From positions 62,001 to 126,000 of the forward strand of contig NZ_JBKQWY010000001.1 of NCBI RefSeq assembly GCF_047308265.1: DNA of 64,000 bases, given 5' to 3'. The position numbers were made by a program, and so were the translations under genes. The stretch comes from Maricaulis sp047308265 (GTDB lineage: Bacteria; Pseudomonadota; Alphaproteobacteria; Caulobacterales; Maricaulaceae). Below the pieces are notes generated by a model. It saw nothing but the letters and a program-made list of their open reading frames with translations, was not told the DNA's origin and ran no database searches. Below, piece by piece: positions 45,937 through 55,017 of this stretch; within the stretch, counting starts at the first letter, position 1, and each line of letters opens with the position of its first letter.

Positions 45937-46599
45937 ATGCCTCGTTTTCTATCCGGCGTTCGTCGTTTCCAGACTGAAATTTTTCCTGAAAAACAAGCCT
46001 TGTTCGAGAAACTCGCCACAGGCCAATCACCTGAGGCCTTATTCATCACTTGCTCTGATTCTCGTATTGAAACGGCGATGATCACCCAGACCGATCCAGG
46101 CGAACTCTTCATATGTCGCAACGCAGGTAATATCGTTCCACCACACACCAATCATACCGGAGCCATGACTGCTTCGATTGAGTTTGCCGTTGCTGCTCTC
46201 AAAGTTCCACACATCGTAGTCTGCGGGCATACGGAATGCGGCGCCATGAAGGGGGCCCTTAATCCAGAGGGCCTTGAAGCCTTGCCTCACATCAAGGAAT
46301 GGCTGGGCTATTCTCGGGCTGCCGTAGAGGTTGTTCGCCAAGCTGGTGATCTAAGTGAAGACGCACGCATGAAGCTCATGCTCGAACAAAACGTGATCCT
46401 GCAACTCCAGCACCTGCGCACTCACCCTGCCGTCGTTGCCGCCGAGGCGCGCGGTGAAGTCGAGTTGCATGGATGGGTGTATGACATCCGTTCAGGCGGC
46501 GTCACGGCCTATGATGCTCAAACGAAATCGTTTCTGCCCATCGAAACTCGCTACGCGTCAGAATTGGCTTCCATGGCAACGGATTGCGATCACTCTTGA
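45937..46599 (+). CDS. Beta carbonic anhydrase
   Basis: The 220-residue enzyme has the beta-class zinc site: CSDSR (near residue 39), and HTECGAMKG (near 98-106) giving the His and second Cys, with GELFICRNAGNIVPP in between. It interconverts CO2 and bicarbonate in the cytoplasm. CAGGAG precedes the ATG at 45937. By hand count 45961-46200 is about 49% GC, clearly lower than neighbouring genes, so recent acquisition is possible. Confidence 0.95.
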   Translation: MPRFLSGVRRFQTEIFPEKQALFEKLATGQSPEALFITCSDSRIETAMITQTDPGELFICRNAGNIVPPHTNHTGAMTASIEFAVAALKVPHIVVCGHTECGAMKGALNPEGLEALPHIKEWLGYSRAAVEVVRQAGDLSEDARMKLMLEQNVILQLQHLRTHPAVVAAEARGEVELHGWVYDIRSGGVTAYDAQTKSFLPIETRYASELASMATDCDHS

Positions 46600-46729
46600 C
46601 TGGGACTGCACAGCCGTTACCCGGTTGACGCTCCCAACATGACACAATCAACATGCACTTCACACGCATGTGAGCCCCCAGACCTCGCCAGCCCGCTAGT
46701 CTTCTGGACAGACAGATCAGGGGGACAGC

Positions 46730-47227
46730 ATGGGCAAGAGGATAGGATCCAGCCTTTCACACTACCTTGTCGGCGGGCTCGCGGCGTTGGCGATGAGTGG
46801 GTCAGGACAGGCGTCAGACCCGATGTCCCCCATCGATATCGCACAACGTTATATTGCCGCCTATGAAGCCCAGGACTTTGACACCATGCGGGCCCTGTAT
46901 GCGAGCGAGGCACGGTTCATCGATCCGAACTCGTTCGAGATGGATCATCTGACACCGGATATCGACTGGCACGGTCCGGATGAAATCCTGGCAGGCATCG
47001 CTTCATGGGGATTGGTTCGCGGACACTATCGTATCGACCGGATGTATGAGGCGTCGGGACGTGTTGTCTTCGATGCCGATATCGATGTGGTCTACGCCAC
47101 GCCCGAGGGCGAGCAGATCTATCGTTTTCCCATCATCACCATTTTGACAATTGAAAACGGGCTCGTGGTGGAACATCGCGACTATACCGGCTTCAATGAA
47201 ATGCAGCGTTTGGAGACTGCGCCATGA
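46730..47227 (+). CDS. Exported NTF2-like (SnoaL-type) protein A
   Basis: The 165-residue protein has a signal peptide (LSHYLVGGLAALAMSGSGQA, cleavage near QAS) and a cone-shaped NTF2-like domain: SPIDIAQRYIAAYEAQDFDT, ARFIDPNSFE, and a C-terminal ILTIENGLVVEHRDYTGFNE. GGGGGAC lies just before the ATG. It overlaps a second NTF2-like gene by four bases. No catalytic residues identify a reaction. Confidence 0.82.
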   Translation: MGKRIGSSLSHYLVGGLAALAMSGSGQASDPMSPIDIAQRYIAAYEAQDFDTMRALYASEARFIDPNSFEMDHLTPDIDWHGPDEILAGIASWGLVRGHYRIDRMYEASGRVVFDADIDVVYATPEGEQIYRFPIITILTIENGLVVEHRDYTGFNEMQRLETAP

Positions 47228-47718
47228 TTACTCTGACAAGCCTCAGCCTGGCACTCGCGCTCTGGCAAACGCCCGTGCAAGCCGACACTGTTTCTCCGGC
47301 TGAAGACCTGGCCCGCACCTATATGGACCACTATGCCTCGGTGGACTGGGATGCCATGGAACCCTTCCTAGCCGAGGATGTGGTGTTCTCCGACCCGACA
47401 GTGATTGATGACAGCCTGGGGGCGACCGGCCTGCATGAAACCAGCCGGGAGGCCATGATGGCCCTGCTGCGATCCTTCGGGGCCGAGTATAATCCGATCG
47501 AGCTGGGCTTTGACTGGCATACCATTTTCGAGAGCAATGGCCGGGTTGTCTTTATGGGCCATGTGAATGCACGCTATCCCACCGAAAATCCCGATCAGCA
47601 TTTTCTCTGGCGGGCGGAACAGGTCACTGTGATCACGGTCCAGAACGGAGAGATCATCCGCCAGGACGATTTTGCCAATTATGCCGGAGCACAGCAAAGC
47701 CTCGTCCCGGCAAACTGA
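47224..47718 (+). CDS. Exported NTF2-like (SnoaL-type) protein B
   Basis: The 164-residue protein also has a signal peptide (MITLTSLSLALALWQTPVQA) and an NTF2-like domain: EDLARTYMDHYASVDWDAME, EDVVFSDPT, and EQVTVITVQNGEIIRQDDFA at the end. It is a paralogue of the preceding protein and its ATG overlaps that gene's TGA. The pair may form a heterodimer in the periplasm; function is unknown. Confidence 0.82.
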   Translation: MITLTSLSLALALWQTPVQADTVSPAEDLARTYMDHYASVDWDAMEPFLAEDVVFSDPTVIDDSLGATGLHETSREAMMALLRSFGAEYNPIELGFDWHTIFESNGRVVFMGHVNARYPTENPDQHFLWRAEQVTVITVQNGEIIRQDDFANYAGAQQSLVPAN

Positions 47719-47742
47719 TCCTGAAACATTCCTTCGACATGA

Positions 47743-47769
47743 AAAAGGGCGGCTCAACGAGCCGCCCTG
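47743..47769. terminator. Bidirectional terminator between the NTF2-like pair and infB
   Basis: A perfect ten-base-pair stem (47747-47756 with 47760-47769) with AAC loop is preceded by an A run, giving TTTTT on the minus strand after infB. It also follows the plus-strand NTF2-like pair. Confidence 0.88.
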
Positions 47770-47793
47770 ATATCATAACGTTTTGTACGAGGT

Positions 47794-50424
47794 TCAGGCC
47801 TCGAGCTTACGGGCCACTTCGGTGACCTGGAAACACTCGATCTGGTCGCCGACCTGGATGTCCTGGTAGTCGACAAAACCCATGCCGCATTCCGTACCGG
47901 CGCGAACTTCAGGCACCTCATCCTTGAAGCGCTTGAGCGTGGACAGCTCGCCTTCGTGGATGACTGTATCGTCGCGCAGCAGACGCACGCCGCAGCCCCG
48001 TTTGACAACACCTTCGGTGACACGACACCCGGCCACCTTGCCGACCTTGGTGATGTTGAAGGTTTCCAGGATCTCGGCATAACCGATGAAATCCTCGCGT
48101 TTTTCCGGCGCGAGCATGCCTTCCATCGTACCGCGTACATCATCGATCACATCATAGATGACCGAATAATAGCGGATCTCGACCCCTTCTGCCTCAGCCA
48201 GATCCCGCGCCTGTTTATTGGCACGCACGTTAAAGGCAAAGATCGGGGCGCCGGACGACTTGGCCAGCAGGACATCGCTTTCATTCACACCGCCCGGAGC
48301 CGAGTGGATGACGCGAGCCCGCACTTCATCATTGCCGATTTTCTCCAGCGATTGCTTGATGGCCTCGGCAGAGCCTTGCACATCCGCCTTCACCAGAAGC
48401 GGCATCTCCTGAACCTTGTCCTGTTTCAGACGTGCCATCATCTGCTCGAGCGACGCACTCGCACCGCCAGAGACCACACCGGACGCATCGCGCTGCTTGC
48501 GCTGACGATACTCCGCGAGCTCACGGGCGCGCGCTTCACTGTCGACAACAGCCAGGACCTCGCCCGGCTCCGGTGCACCGTCGAGACCCAGGATCTCGAC
48601 CGGCACGGACGGACCGGCATCAGACAATTGCTGACCCCGTTCGTTAACCAGAGCCCGGACCTTGCCCCACTGGGTGCCGGCGACGACGATATCGCCGCGC
48701 TTCAGCGTCCCGCGCTGGACAAGAATAGTGGCCACAGGTCCACGACCGCGCTCCACCTGGCTCTCGATCACCATGCCTTCGGCGTCACGGTCCGGATTGG
48801 CTTTCAGATCCAGCAATTCCGCCTGGAGCGTGATCGCTTCTGTCAGCTCCTCCAGCCCCATGCGCTTGAGCGCAGAGACATTGACGGATTGGGTCTCACC
48901 GGACATCGCTTCGACAACGATTTCGTGTTGCAAAAGGTCTGTGAGCACCTTGTTCGGGTCGCTGTCAGGCTTGTCGCACTTGTTCACCGCCACAATGATC
49001 GGCGTCTCTGCCGCCTTGGCGTGATTGATCGCCTCGATCGTCTGCGGCATCACTGAATCGTCAGCGGCCACAACCAGGATCACGATATCCGTTGCCTGGG
49101 CCCCGCGCGAGCGCATAGCCGAGAACGCGGCGTGACCAGGTGTATCCAGGAAGGTGATCTTGTCACCCGATTCCAGCTGAACCTGATAAGCACCGATATG
49201 CTGGGTAATGCCACCGGCCTCACCTGACACGACATCGGTGGAACGCAGGGCATCCAGCAGGGAGGTCTTGCCGTGGTCCACGTGACCCATCACCGCCACA
49301 ACCGGCGGGCGGGACACTTTGGCTTCCTCGGCATCATCCTCGGCGATAAAGCCTTCCTCGACATCCGCCTCTGACACGCGTTTGACGATGTGGCCAAACT
49401 CCTCGACCACCAGTTCGGCAGTGTCAGCGTCCAGCAGATCGTTCTGGCGCACCATCTGACCCTGCTGCATGAGCATTTTCACCACGTCCACGGCCCGTTC
49501 AGCCATGCGGTTGGCGAGGTCAGAAACCGTGATGGCTTCGGGAACCACGACTTCACGCGCCTGTTTGTCGCGACCCTTGCCGGTATCGATCCGGCGCTGT
49601 TTCTCACGCTCACGGGCGCGGCGCACGGAGGCCAGCGACCGTTGCCGCTCTTCATCACCGTCCAGAATATTCTGGATGGTCAGCTTACCGCGGCGTGGAC
49701 GCTCATTCTTGCGTGCTTGCTGTTGTTGCTGCTTGGCGGCGTTCGGATTGGCCGAACCGCCGGCTCCACCCTTGCGCTTGACCCGTCCGCCCATGGCTTC
49801 CAGGGCATTTTCAGCAGGATTGGCCGCCGGGGTCGGCGTGTTGTCCCGCGGCTGACGCGGCTTGGACTTGTCAGCCCCACCCGCCGGTGCCTTGGCAGGC
49901 TTGGACGACTTGGCCTGGGCCGCCGCTTCCTGTTCGGCTTTCAGGCGCGCTTCTTCGGCAATCCGCGCGGCCTCGGCCTCAGCAGCCTGGCGCTTTTCCT
50001 CTTCAACCGCACGTTCAGCGGCGATACGAGCCTCTTCCGCTGCCCGACGCTGGTCTTCAAGTGCCTGTTTTTCAGCAGCCGCACGCTGAACACGCGCTTC
50101 TTCTTCCTGCTTTTTCCGGGCGTCACGTTCGGCCGCCTCAGCCCGCGCACGTTGAATGGCCCGCTGACGAGCCAGCAATTCCTGTTCGGACAGGCCCAGC
50201 TGGCGCGCCTTAGCGGCCAGGGCACTCTCGCCACCCTTGCCTTTGCCGCCCTGTTTGCCGGCAGGCGCATCCTTGCCCGGCGTGGCGACGCGCTTGCGCT
50301 TTTTCTCCACCACAACAGCCTTGGACCGACCGCGCGCAAAGCTTTGCTGCACGGTGCCTGAACCAGACCGTTTCATGGAGATCGGCCGGCGGCCGGAATT
50401 GTTATTGTCGTCTGCGTCGCTCAT
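47794..50424 (-). CDS. infB: Translation initiation factor IF-2
   Basis: The 876-residue protein has a long N-terminal part rich in Ala, Glu, Lys and Arg, then the GTPase with GHVDHGKTSLLDALR (G1), DTPGHAAF (G3) and NKCDKPD (G4), and the C-terminal fMet-tRNA-binding domains. It brings initiator tRNA to the 30S subunit. The ATG at 50424 is preferred to the TTG at 50436. It ends the rimP-nusA-ylxR-infB operon. Confidence 0.98.
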   Translation of the reverse strand: MSDADDNNNSGRRPISMKRSGSGTVQQSFARGRSKAVVVEKKRKRVATPGKDAPAGKQGGKGKGGESALAAKARQLGLSEQELLARQRAIQRARAEAAERDARKKQEEEARVQRAAAEKQALEDQRRAAEEARIAAERAVEEEKRQAAEAEAARIAEEARLKAEQEAAAQAKSSKPAKAPAGGADKSKPRQPRDNTPTPAANPAENALEAMGGRVKRKGGAGGSANPNAAKQQQQQARKNERPRRGKLTIQNILDGDEERQRSLASVRRAREREKQRRIDTGKGRDKQAREVVVPEAITVSDLANRMAERAVDVVKMLMQQGQMVRQNDLLDADTAELVVEEFGHIVKRVSEADVEEGFIAEDDAEEAKVSRPPVVAVMGHVDHGKTSLLDALRSTDVVSGEAGGITQHIGAYQVQLESGDKITFLDTPGHAAFSAMRSRGAQATDIVILVVAADDSVMPQTIEAINHAKAAETPIIVAVNKCDKPDSDPNKVLTDLLQHEIVVEAMSGETQSVNVSALKRMGLEELTEAITLQAELLDLKANPDRDAEGMVIESQVERGRGPVATILVQRGTLKRGDIVVAGTQWGKVRALVNERGQQLSDAGPSVPVEILGLDGAPEPGEVLAVVDSEARARELAEYRQRKQRDASGVVSGGASASLEQMMARLKQDKVQEMPLLVKADVQGSAEAIKQSLEKIGNDEVRARVIHSAPGGVNESDVLLAKSSGAPIFAFNVRANKQARDLAEAEGVEIRYYSVIYDVIDDVRGTMEGMLAPEKREDFIGYAEILETFNITKVGKVAGCRVTEGVVKRGCGVRLLRDDTVIHEGELSTLKRFKDEVPEVRAGTECGMGFVDYQDIQVGDQIECFQVTEVARKLEA

Positions 50425-50561
50425 GGCGTCTTTCAACTTCGGCTCTGTTTCACGTCACATCCCGGTCGCCGTTTACCGAAATGCCAGCACTCAATTTCTC
50501 GCCCCGGCGCGAAGGCTCGCTAACCTAGCCAGCTCGCGCCCGGATTCAACCGCTCTTGCGA

Positions 50562-51182
50562 TCACGCTTCACCCCGAGACCCTTTTCGAGCCCCCGGGTC
50601 CAGCGCCCGAAAGCCCGCGAGCTTCCGGATAACCACGTCAAAGGACCGCGCCTGCGGGCCTTCATCCAGCAGGGCATGGACAACCGGTCCACGTCCCAGC
50701 GCCGCGCCAAGCTGTTCCGCCAGGAAACAGCCGGCCACCGGCATATCCTCGTCCCAGACCGAGCGCGTCAGCCCGTCCAGCTTACGCCGACCATCCGCCG
50801 CGCCGTCACTTGCCTCGATCCGCCAGGCCGGATGCCCCTTGCGAAGGGCCACCTGGACAGCATCGAAACCCACCGCCAGATCTCCGGCCCGCCGGGCCAG
50901 ACCCAGCAGGTTGAGCGCCCGCTGTTCCAGCAAGTGCTCAAGACGGTCAGCCAGATCATCCGGTGCCGTCACAGATGTCTTGGCCGCGCGCGAGAACAGA
51001 CCCTTCTTTAGGGCCAGCTCCACGGCATCGCGGTCCGCCGTGATCCAGATCCCGCGACCTGGCAATTTGGCCGACAGGTCCGGAACCAGATTATCGTCCG
51101 GGGCCAGAGCCAGGCGGATCAGCTCCGCCTCGCCCTTGACCTCGCCACTCGCCGCGCATCGGCGCTCCCGATCAGCGGCCAT
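50562..51182 (-). CDS. YlxR/L7Ae-like RNA-binding protein
   Basis: The 206-residue protein joins an N-terminal YlxR (DUF448) domain (RRCAASGEVKGEAELIRLAL, then GRGIWITADRDAVELALKKG) to a second domain with the L7Ae-like LLGLARRAGDLAVGFDAVQV helix. This two-domain form lies between nusA and infB in alphaproteobacteria. YlxR-type proteins bind RNA or RNase P components. The start codon is nine bases past the nusA stop. Confidence 0.88.
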   Translation of the reverse strand: MAADRERRCAASGEVKGEAELIRLALAPDDNLVPDLSAKLPGRGIWITADRDAVELALKKGLFSRAAKTSVTAPDDLADRLEHLLEQRALNLLGLARRAGDLAVGFDAVQVALRKGHPAWRIEASDGAADGRRKLDGLTRSVWDEDMPVAGCFLAEQLGAALGRGPVVHALLDEGPQARSFDVVIRKLAGFRALDPGARKGSRGEA

Positions 51183-51191
51183 GCAGCGCCC

Positions 51192-52916
51192 CTAGGCCTG
51201 AGCGTCGTCGGCGTCGTCCAGGGATCCCTCGAAATCAATCCCCAGTGCCTCGGCTTCGGCTTCCAGCTGCGCCAGATCCATATCGGCGATATCGATCTCG
51301 CCATCCGCTTCAGTATCTTCAGTCTCGGCAGCCTCGTCCTCGGTCTCCACAACCGGGAGATCGTCTTCGGAAATCCAGCCTGCCACGACCCGCGCCCGCA
51401 TGATCATCATGTCAGCATCCTCGGCCGACAATTCCATGCCCTCGAGAATGCCCGGTTCGCGAACACGTTCGCCGTCGCGCGTTTCGAACCAGCCACGCAG
51501 ATCATCGCCAACCAGGCCGGCCAGGTCTTCAACCGTACAGACTTCATTCTCGCCGAATTTAACGGCCATGGCGAGATCCACGCCTTCGATTTCCAGAACA
51601 CCGTCTTCCACACCCAGCTCGACACGCTTGGCGTCCTGCTCGGCGGCGATACGCTCAAGGTAGTCGCGGGCACGGTCCTGGATCTCGGAGGCGGTATCTT
51701 CGTCAAAGCCTTCGATGGCGCCAATCTCGGACGGATCAACAAAGGCGATGTCCTCGACATCCGTAAAGCCTTCTGTTGCCAGGAGTTGGGCAATCACCTC
51801 GTCAACGTCAAGAGCCGTCATGAAGGACTGGGTCCGCTCGGCGAATTCTTTCTGGCGACGCTCGGACTCTTCCTCTTCGGTGAGGATATCGATCGACCAA
51901 CCGGTCAGCTGCGACGCCAGACGCACATTCTGTCCACGACGACCGATGGCGAGCGAAAGCTGCTCGTCCGGCACGACTACCTCGATGCGGCGGTCTTCCT
52001 CGTCGAGCACCACTTTGGCCACTTCTGCAGGCTGAAGCGCATTGACGATGAAGGTTGCCGGTTCGTCCGACCACGGGATGATGTCGATCTTCTCGCCTGC
52101 CAGCTCAGACACCACGGCCTGAACACGGCTGCCGCGCATACCCACACAGGCCCCGACCGGGTCGATGGACCCATCATTGGAGATCACGGCGATCTTGGCA
52201 CGCGATCCGGGATCACGGGCGACGGAGGGAATTTCGATAATGCCTTCGTAAACTTCGGGCACTTCCTGTGAGAACAGCGCCGCCATGAAGTCCGGATGCG
52301 CACGCGACAAGAAAATTTGCGGACCCCGCACTTCCTCACGCACATCATAAATGAAGGCGCGAACACGTTCGCCGTTCTGCAGGTTTTCACGCGGAATTCC
52401 GTCAGCCCGGCGGATGATAGCTTCCGCACGACCCAGATCCACGATTACATTGCCATATTCCACACGCTTGACCAGGCCATTGACGATCTCGCCAATGCGA
52501 TCCTTGTACTCGTCGAACTGGCGGGTCCGCTCAGCTTCGCGAACCTTTTGAGTAATGACCTGTTTGGCCGTTTGAGAGGCTACACGGCCAAATTCGAACG
52601 GCGGCAGTTCGTCAGTAAAGACAGTCCCGATCTCGGCGTCCGGATCGATGCGTTGAGCATCCGCCAGGGTCATTTCCTGGTTCTCGTTCTCGACCTCTTC
52701 CACCACTGTCATACAGCGGGTCAGCGTCAAGACGCCGGTCTTCGGGTCAATCGAGGCACGGATATCGTTTTCGGCACCATAGCGGGAACGCGCGGCCTTC
52801 TGGATCGCCTCTTCAATAGCTTCGAGCACGATCGTTTCCTCGATCGATTTCTCAGCCGCAAGGGCGCGGGCAATCTGCAGCAATTCCAGCCGGTTGGCAC
52901 TGACACCAATGCTCAT
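51192..52916 (-). CDS. nusA: Transcription termination/antitermination factor NusA
   Basis: The 574-residue protein has the NusA N-domain (ANRLELLQIARALAAEKSIE), an S1 domain, two KH domains (GACVGMRGSRVQAVVSELAG and LAIGRRGQNVRLASQLTGW) and acidic C-terminal helix-hairpin-helix repeats, ending in an unusually acidic tail (EDEAAETEDTEADGE). It modulates RNA polymerase pausing. The ATG at 52916 has GGAG eight bases upstream. Confidence 0.97.
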   Translation of the reverse strand: MSIGVSANRLELLQIARALAAEKSIEETIVLEAIEEAIQKAARSRYGAENDIRASIDPKTGVLTLTRCMTVVEEVENENQEMTLADAQRIDPDAEIGTVFTDELPPFEFGRVASQTAKQVITQKVREAERTRQFDEYKDRIGEIVNGLVKRVEYGNVIVDLGRAEAIIRRADGIPRENLQNGERVRAFIYDVREEVRGPQIFLSRAHPDFMAALFSQEVPEVYEGIIEIPSVARDPGSRAKIAVISNDGSIDPVGACVGMRGSRVQAVVSELAGEKIDIIPWSDEPATFIVNALQPAEVAKVVLDEEDRRIEVVVPDEQLSLAIGRRGQNVRLASQLTGWSIDILTEEEESERRQKEFAERTQSFMTALDVDEVIAQLLATEGFTDVEDIAFVDPSEIGAIEGFDEDTASEIQDRARDYLERIAAEQDAKRVELGVEDGVLEIEGVDLAMAVKFGENEVCTVEDLAGLVGDDLRGWFETRDGERVREPGILEGMELSAEDADMMIMRARVVAGWISEDDLPVVETEDEAAETEDTEADGEIDIADMDLAQLEAEAEALGIDFEGSLDDADDAQA

Positions 52917-52947
52917 CAGGCGCACTCCGCAATCAGCGTATTGGACA

Positions 52948-53484
52948 TTATTCGTCTCCTTCAGACGGCGCGGCGACCGCACCGCGCGCTTTCAAATCCG
53001 CCTCAATCAAGGCGTCAGTCAAAACCAGTTTGGCGTCGGCAATCCAGTCAAACGGGATGCCGACGAGATCCTCTTCCCCGTCCATATCGAGCAGGACGGT
53101 ATCCTCTTCCACACCCGCCAGTGTGCCGCGAAAACGCTTTCGGCCATCAGCAAGCCGATCAAGTTCGATCTTGCTGTCAAAACCCTCCCAGCGGGCGAAA
53201 TGGGCCAGCGTGGTCAAGGGCCGATCAATACCCGGCGAGGAGATTTCCAGATCATACTCGCCCGAGATGGGCTCGTGAACTTCAAAGACGTCCGACAGCC
53301 CGCGAGACAGCTTGGCGCAGTCATCCACATCCATGCCGCCATCGAGGCGTTCAGCCATGAACTGGACCCGGGCACGTTTGCCACTCATCACACGAACGCG
53401 CACAATCTCCATATCGAGATCGGCAGCTACCGGCTCTGCGAGAGCCAGGAGTTTGTCGTCCTGTGGCGTCTTCGTCTTCAACAC
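52948..53484 (-). CDS. rimP: Ribosome maturation factor RimP
   Basis: The 178-residue protein has LALAEPVAADLDMEIVRVRV, ECxxLSRGLSD-like DCAKLSRGLSDVFEV and YDLEISSPGIDRPLTTLAHF, all typical of RimP, which helps 30S assembly. The start is a GTG at 53484 with GGAGA upstream. A promoter and a terminator-like hairpin lie in the 150 bases before it. An Ala/Glu-rich tail is typical of the group. Confidence 0.95.
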   Translation of the reverse strand: MLKTKTPQDDKLLALAEPVAADLDMEIVRVRVMSGKRARVQFMAERLDGGMDVDDCAKLSRGLSDVFEVHEPISGEYDLEISSPGIDRPLTTLAHFARWEGFDSKIELDRLADGRKRFRGTLAGVEEDTVLLDMDGEEDLVGIPFDWIADAKLVLTDALIEADLKARGAVAAPSEGDE

Positions 53485-53517
53485 TCGTCTCCATCCAGCC
53501 GAGCCGGATTAGGCAAT

Positions 53518-53545
53518 AAAAAAAGCGGCCGCCGACGCGACCGCT
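53518..53545 (-). terminator. Terminator-like hairpin in the rimP leader
   Basis: Nine-base-pair arms with one G-U (53524-53532 with 53537-53545) enclose a four-base loop and are followed on the minus strand by seven T. The T run ends 34 bases before the rimP GTG. It may end trmB transcripts or act as an attenuator, because a good promoter lies upstream of it. Confidence 0.85.
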
Positions 53546-53583
53546 CGACTGCATCATCCGATGCGATCGAACATGTTGGGGGC

Positions 53584-53612
53584 CTTATACGCCTCGGCAA
53601 CCGGTTTGGCAA
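53584..53612 (-). promoter_or_regulatory. Predicted sigma-70 promoter of the rimP-nusA-infB operon
   Basis: On the minus strand TTGCCA (53612-53607) and TATAAG (53589-53584) are separated by exactly 17 bases. The predicted start near 53577 would give a leader of about 93 bases before rimP that includes the terminator-like hairpin. Confidence 0.6.
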
Positions 53613-53633
53613 GATGGTGTCTGAACGAGCGGA

Positions 53634-54380
53634 TCAGACCCGCACAAAATCCATGAAAACCGGGGCGCAATCCCCCAGATTCTTGGCCTCATACCGCGTG
53701 CGAATATGATCGGCCGGAGCAATCCGCCAGTCATCCGCCATCGCAGCTTGCCAGACGAACCGCTCATCGTCATGCATCTGCATCATGACATGATCAGCAT
53801 AGGCTTTGACATCCGTGGCAATGCGCAGTTGACCGCCCGGTTTAAGAAGACGCGCAAAATGGTCCCGCGTGATGGCCTGGACGAACCGACGCTTGGCGTG
53901 GCGCTTTTTCGGCCAGGGATCCGGGAAAAGCAGAAAGATCCGGTCGAGACTCCCATCGCGGAAACGCGGCAAGGTATCGCGGGCATCACCGCGGTGCAGC
54001 CGCACATTGCCCAATTCCATTTCCTCGACCTGGGTGACCGCCTTGGCAAACCCGTTGAGGAAGGGCTCGATGCCGATATAGCCGAAATCGGGATTGCGAT
54101 CGGCCTGGCCCGCCAAGTGCTCGCCCCCGCCGAAACCAATCTCCAGAATGTGTGATCGTGCATCCGGCAAAAGCGCGACCGGATCGATCTGTCCGGCATC
54201 GGGAAGGTCGATGTCCGGAAGAATGCGATCGATCAAGGCCTGCTGACGCGGGGAAAGAGGTTTGCCAACAGAGCGCCCATACAGGCGATAGCCAGGATTG
54301 CGCGGCATGTCCTCGGCGCCGTTGGTGTCTGCATCGGCGGGGCTAATGGACGGATCGGAATTATCAGTGCGGTCAATCAT
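53634..54380 (-). CDS. trmB: tRNA (guanine-N7-)-methyltransferase TrmB
   Basis: The 248-residue enzyme contains HILEIGFGGGEHLAGQA for SAM binding, LFPDPWPKKRHAKRR as the hallmark TrmB motif, and TRYEAKNL near the C-terminus. It makes m7G46 in tRNA variable loops. It has an N-terminal extension that includes an RNPGYRLYGR-like segment. It lies between the XRE regulator and rimP; the metK gene often placed between is absent here. Confidence 0.96.
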   Translation of the reverse strand: MIDRTDNSDPSISPADADTNGAEDMPRNPGYRLYGRSVGKPLSPRQQALIDRILPDIDLPDAGQIDPVALLPDARSHILEIGFGGGEHLAGQADRNPDFGYIGIEPFLNGFAKAVTQVEEMELGNVRLHRGDARDTLPRFRDGSLDRIFLLFPDPWPKKRHAKRRFVQAITRDHFARLLKPGGQLRIATDVKAYADHVMMQMHDDERFVWQAAMADDWRIAPADHIRTRYEAKNLGDCAPVFMDFVRV

Positions 54381-54453
54381 GGCGCCGCTTTACCCGATCC
54401 GTCCGGAAATTTCACGCCCCGCCGTGCACGTGTTTCAGACCAAGCCTGATAAC

Positions 54454-54906
54454 TCAGGCATCGATCGTCCCGGGTGCGACCGTCGCGGCGCTGGCCGCGT
54501 CCGCCTCATCAGCCAGGGTGCGTACCAGTTCGAGGATACGCCGCCGAACCGCGGCCTGCTGGATCCGTGAAAAAGCCTGCGCCAGGGCAACTCCATCCGA
54601 GCTCTGGATGAAATCATACACGATGGGAGTCTGGTCATTTTCTGCCAGACCCGGTGCAGAGGGCATATCGCCCATCCCCTCGAAGAAGAACTGGACCGGT
54701 ACATCGAGAACCCGCGCGAGACGATACAGACGGCTCGCACCGACACGATTGGACCCGCGCTCATATTTCTGGACTTGCTGGAATGTCACTCCAAGCTCGT
54801 CACCGAGCTTTTCCTGACTCATCTTCAATAACTGGCGACGGAGCCGGATCCTTGAACCGACGTGGACATCAATTGGATTGGGGCCACGCGGGCTGGTTTT
54901 GGGCAT
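54454..54906 (-). CDS. XRE family transcriptional regulator
   Basis: The 150-residue protein has an N-terminal helix-turn-helix (residues about 18-72: GSRIRLRRQLLKMSQEKLGD, VTFQQVQKYERGSNRV, RLYRLARVLDVPV) and a C-terminal helical part (AFSRIQQAAVRRRILELVRT). A regulator of this type is common between lnt and metK/trmB in alphaproteobacteria, but its target is not clear. An ATG one codon upstream is also possible. Confidence 0.9.
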   Translation of the reverse strand: MPKTSPRGPNPIDVHVGSRIRLRRQLLKMSQEKLGDELGVTFQQVQKYERGSNRVGASRLYRLARVLDVPVQFFFEGMGDMPSAPGLAENDQTPIVYDFIQSSDGVALAQAFSRIQQAAVRRRILELVRTLADEADAASAATVAPGTIDA

Positions 54907-55017
54907 CATGCTACCTTGCTTTCTCCCCCATCAGAGAAGTGACGATCTCGTCCCCGGTGCCAATTTCATAACACAACCGGGTGTAAAAATCACAATCACA
55001 AATCGTTCAGGTTAGAA

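Noticed and set aside
47956..49056. 366-codon open frame on the plus strand
   Set aside because: Antisense to infB, rich in His/Asp/Arg from complementary codon use.
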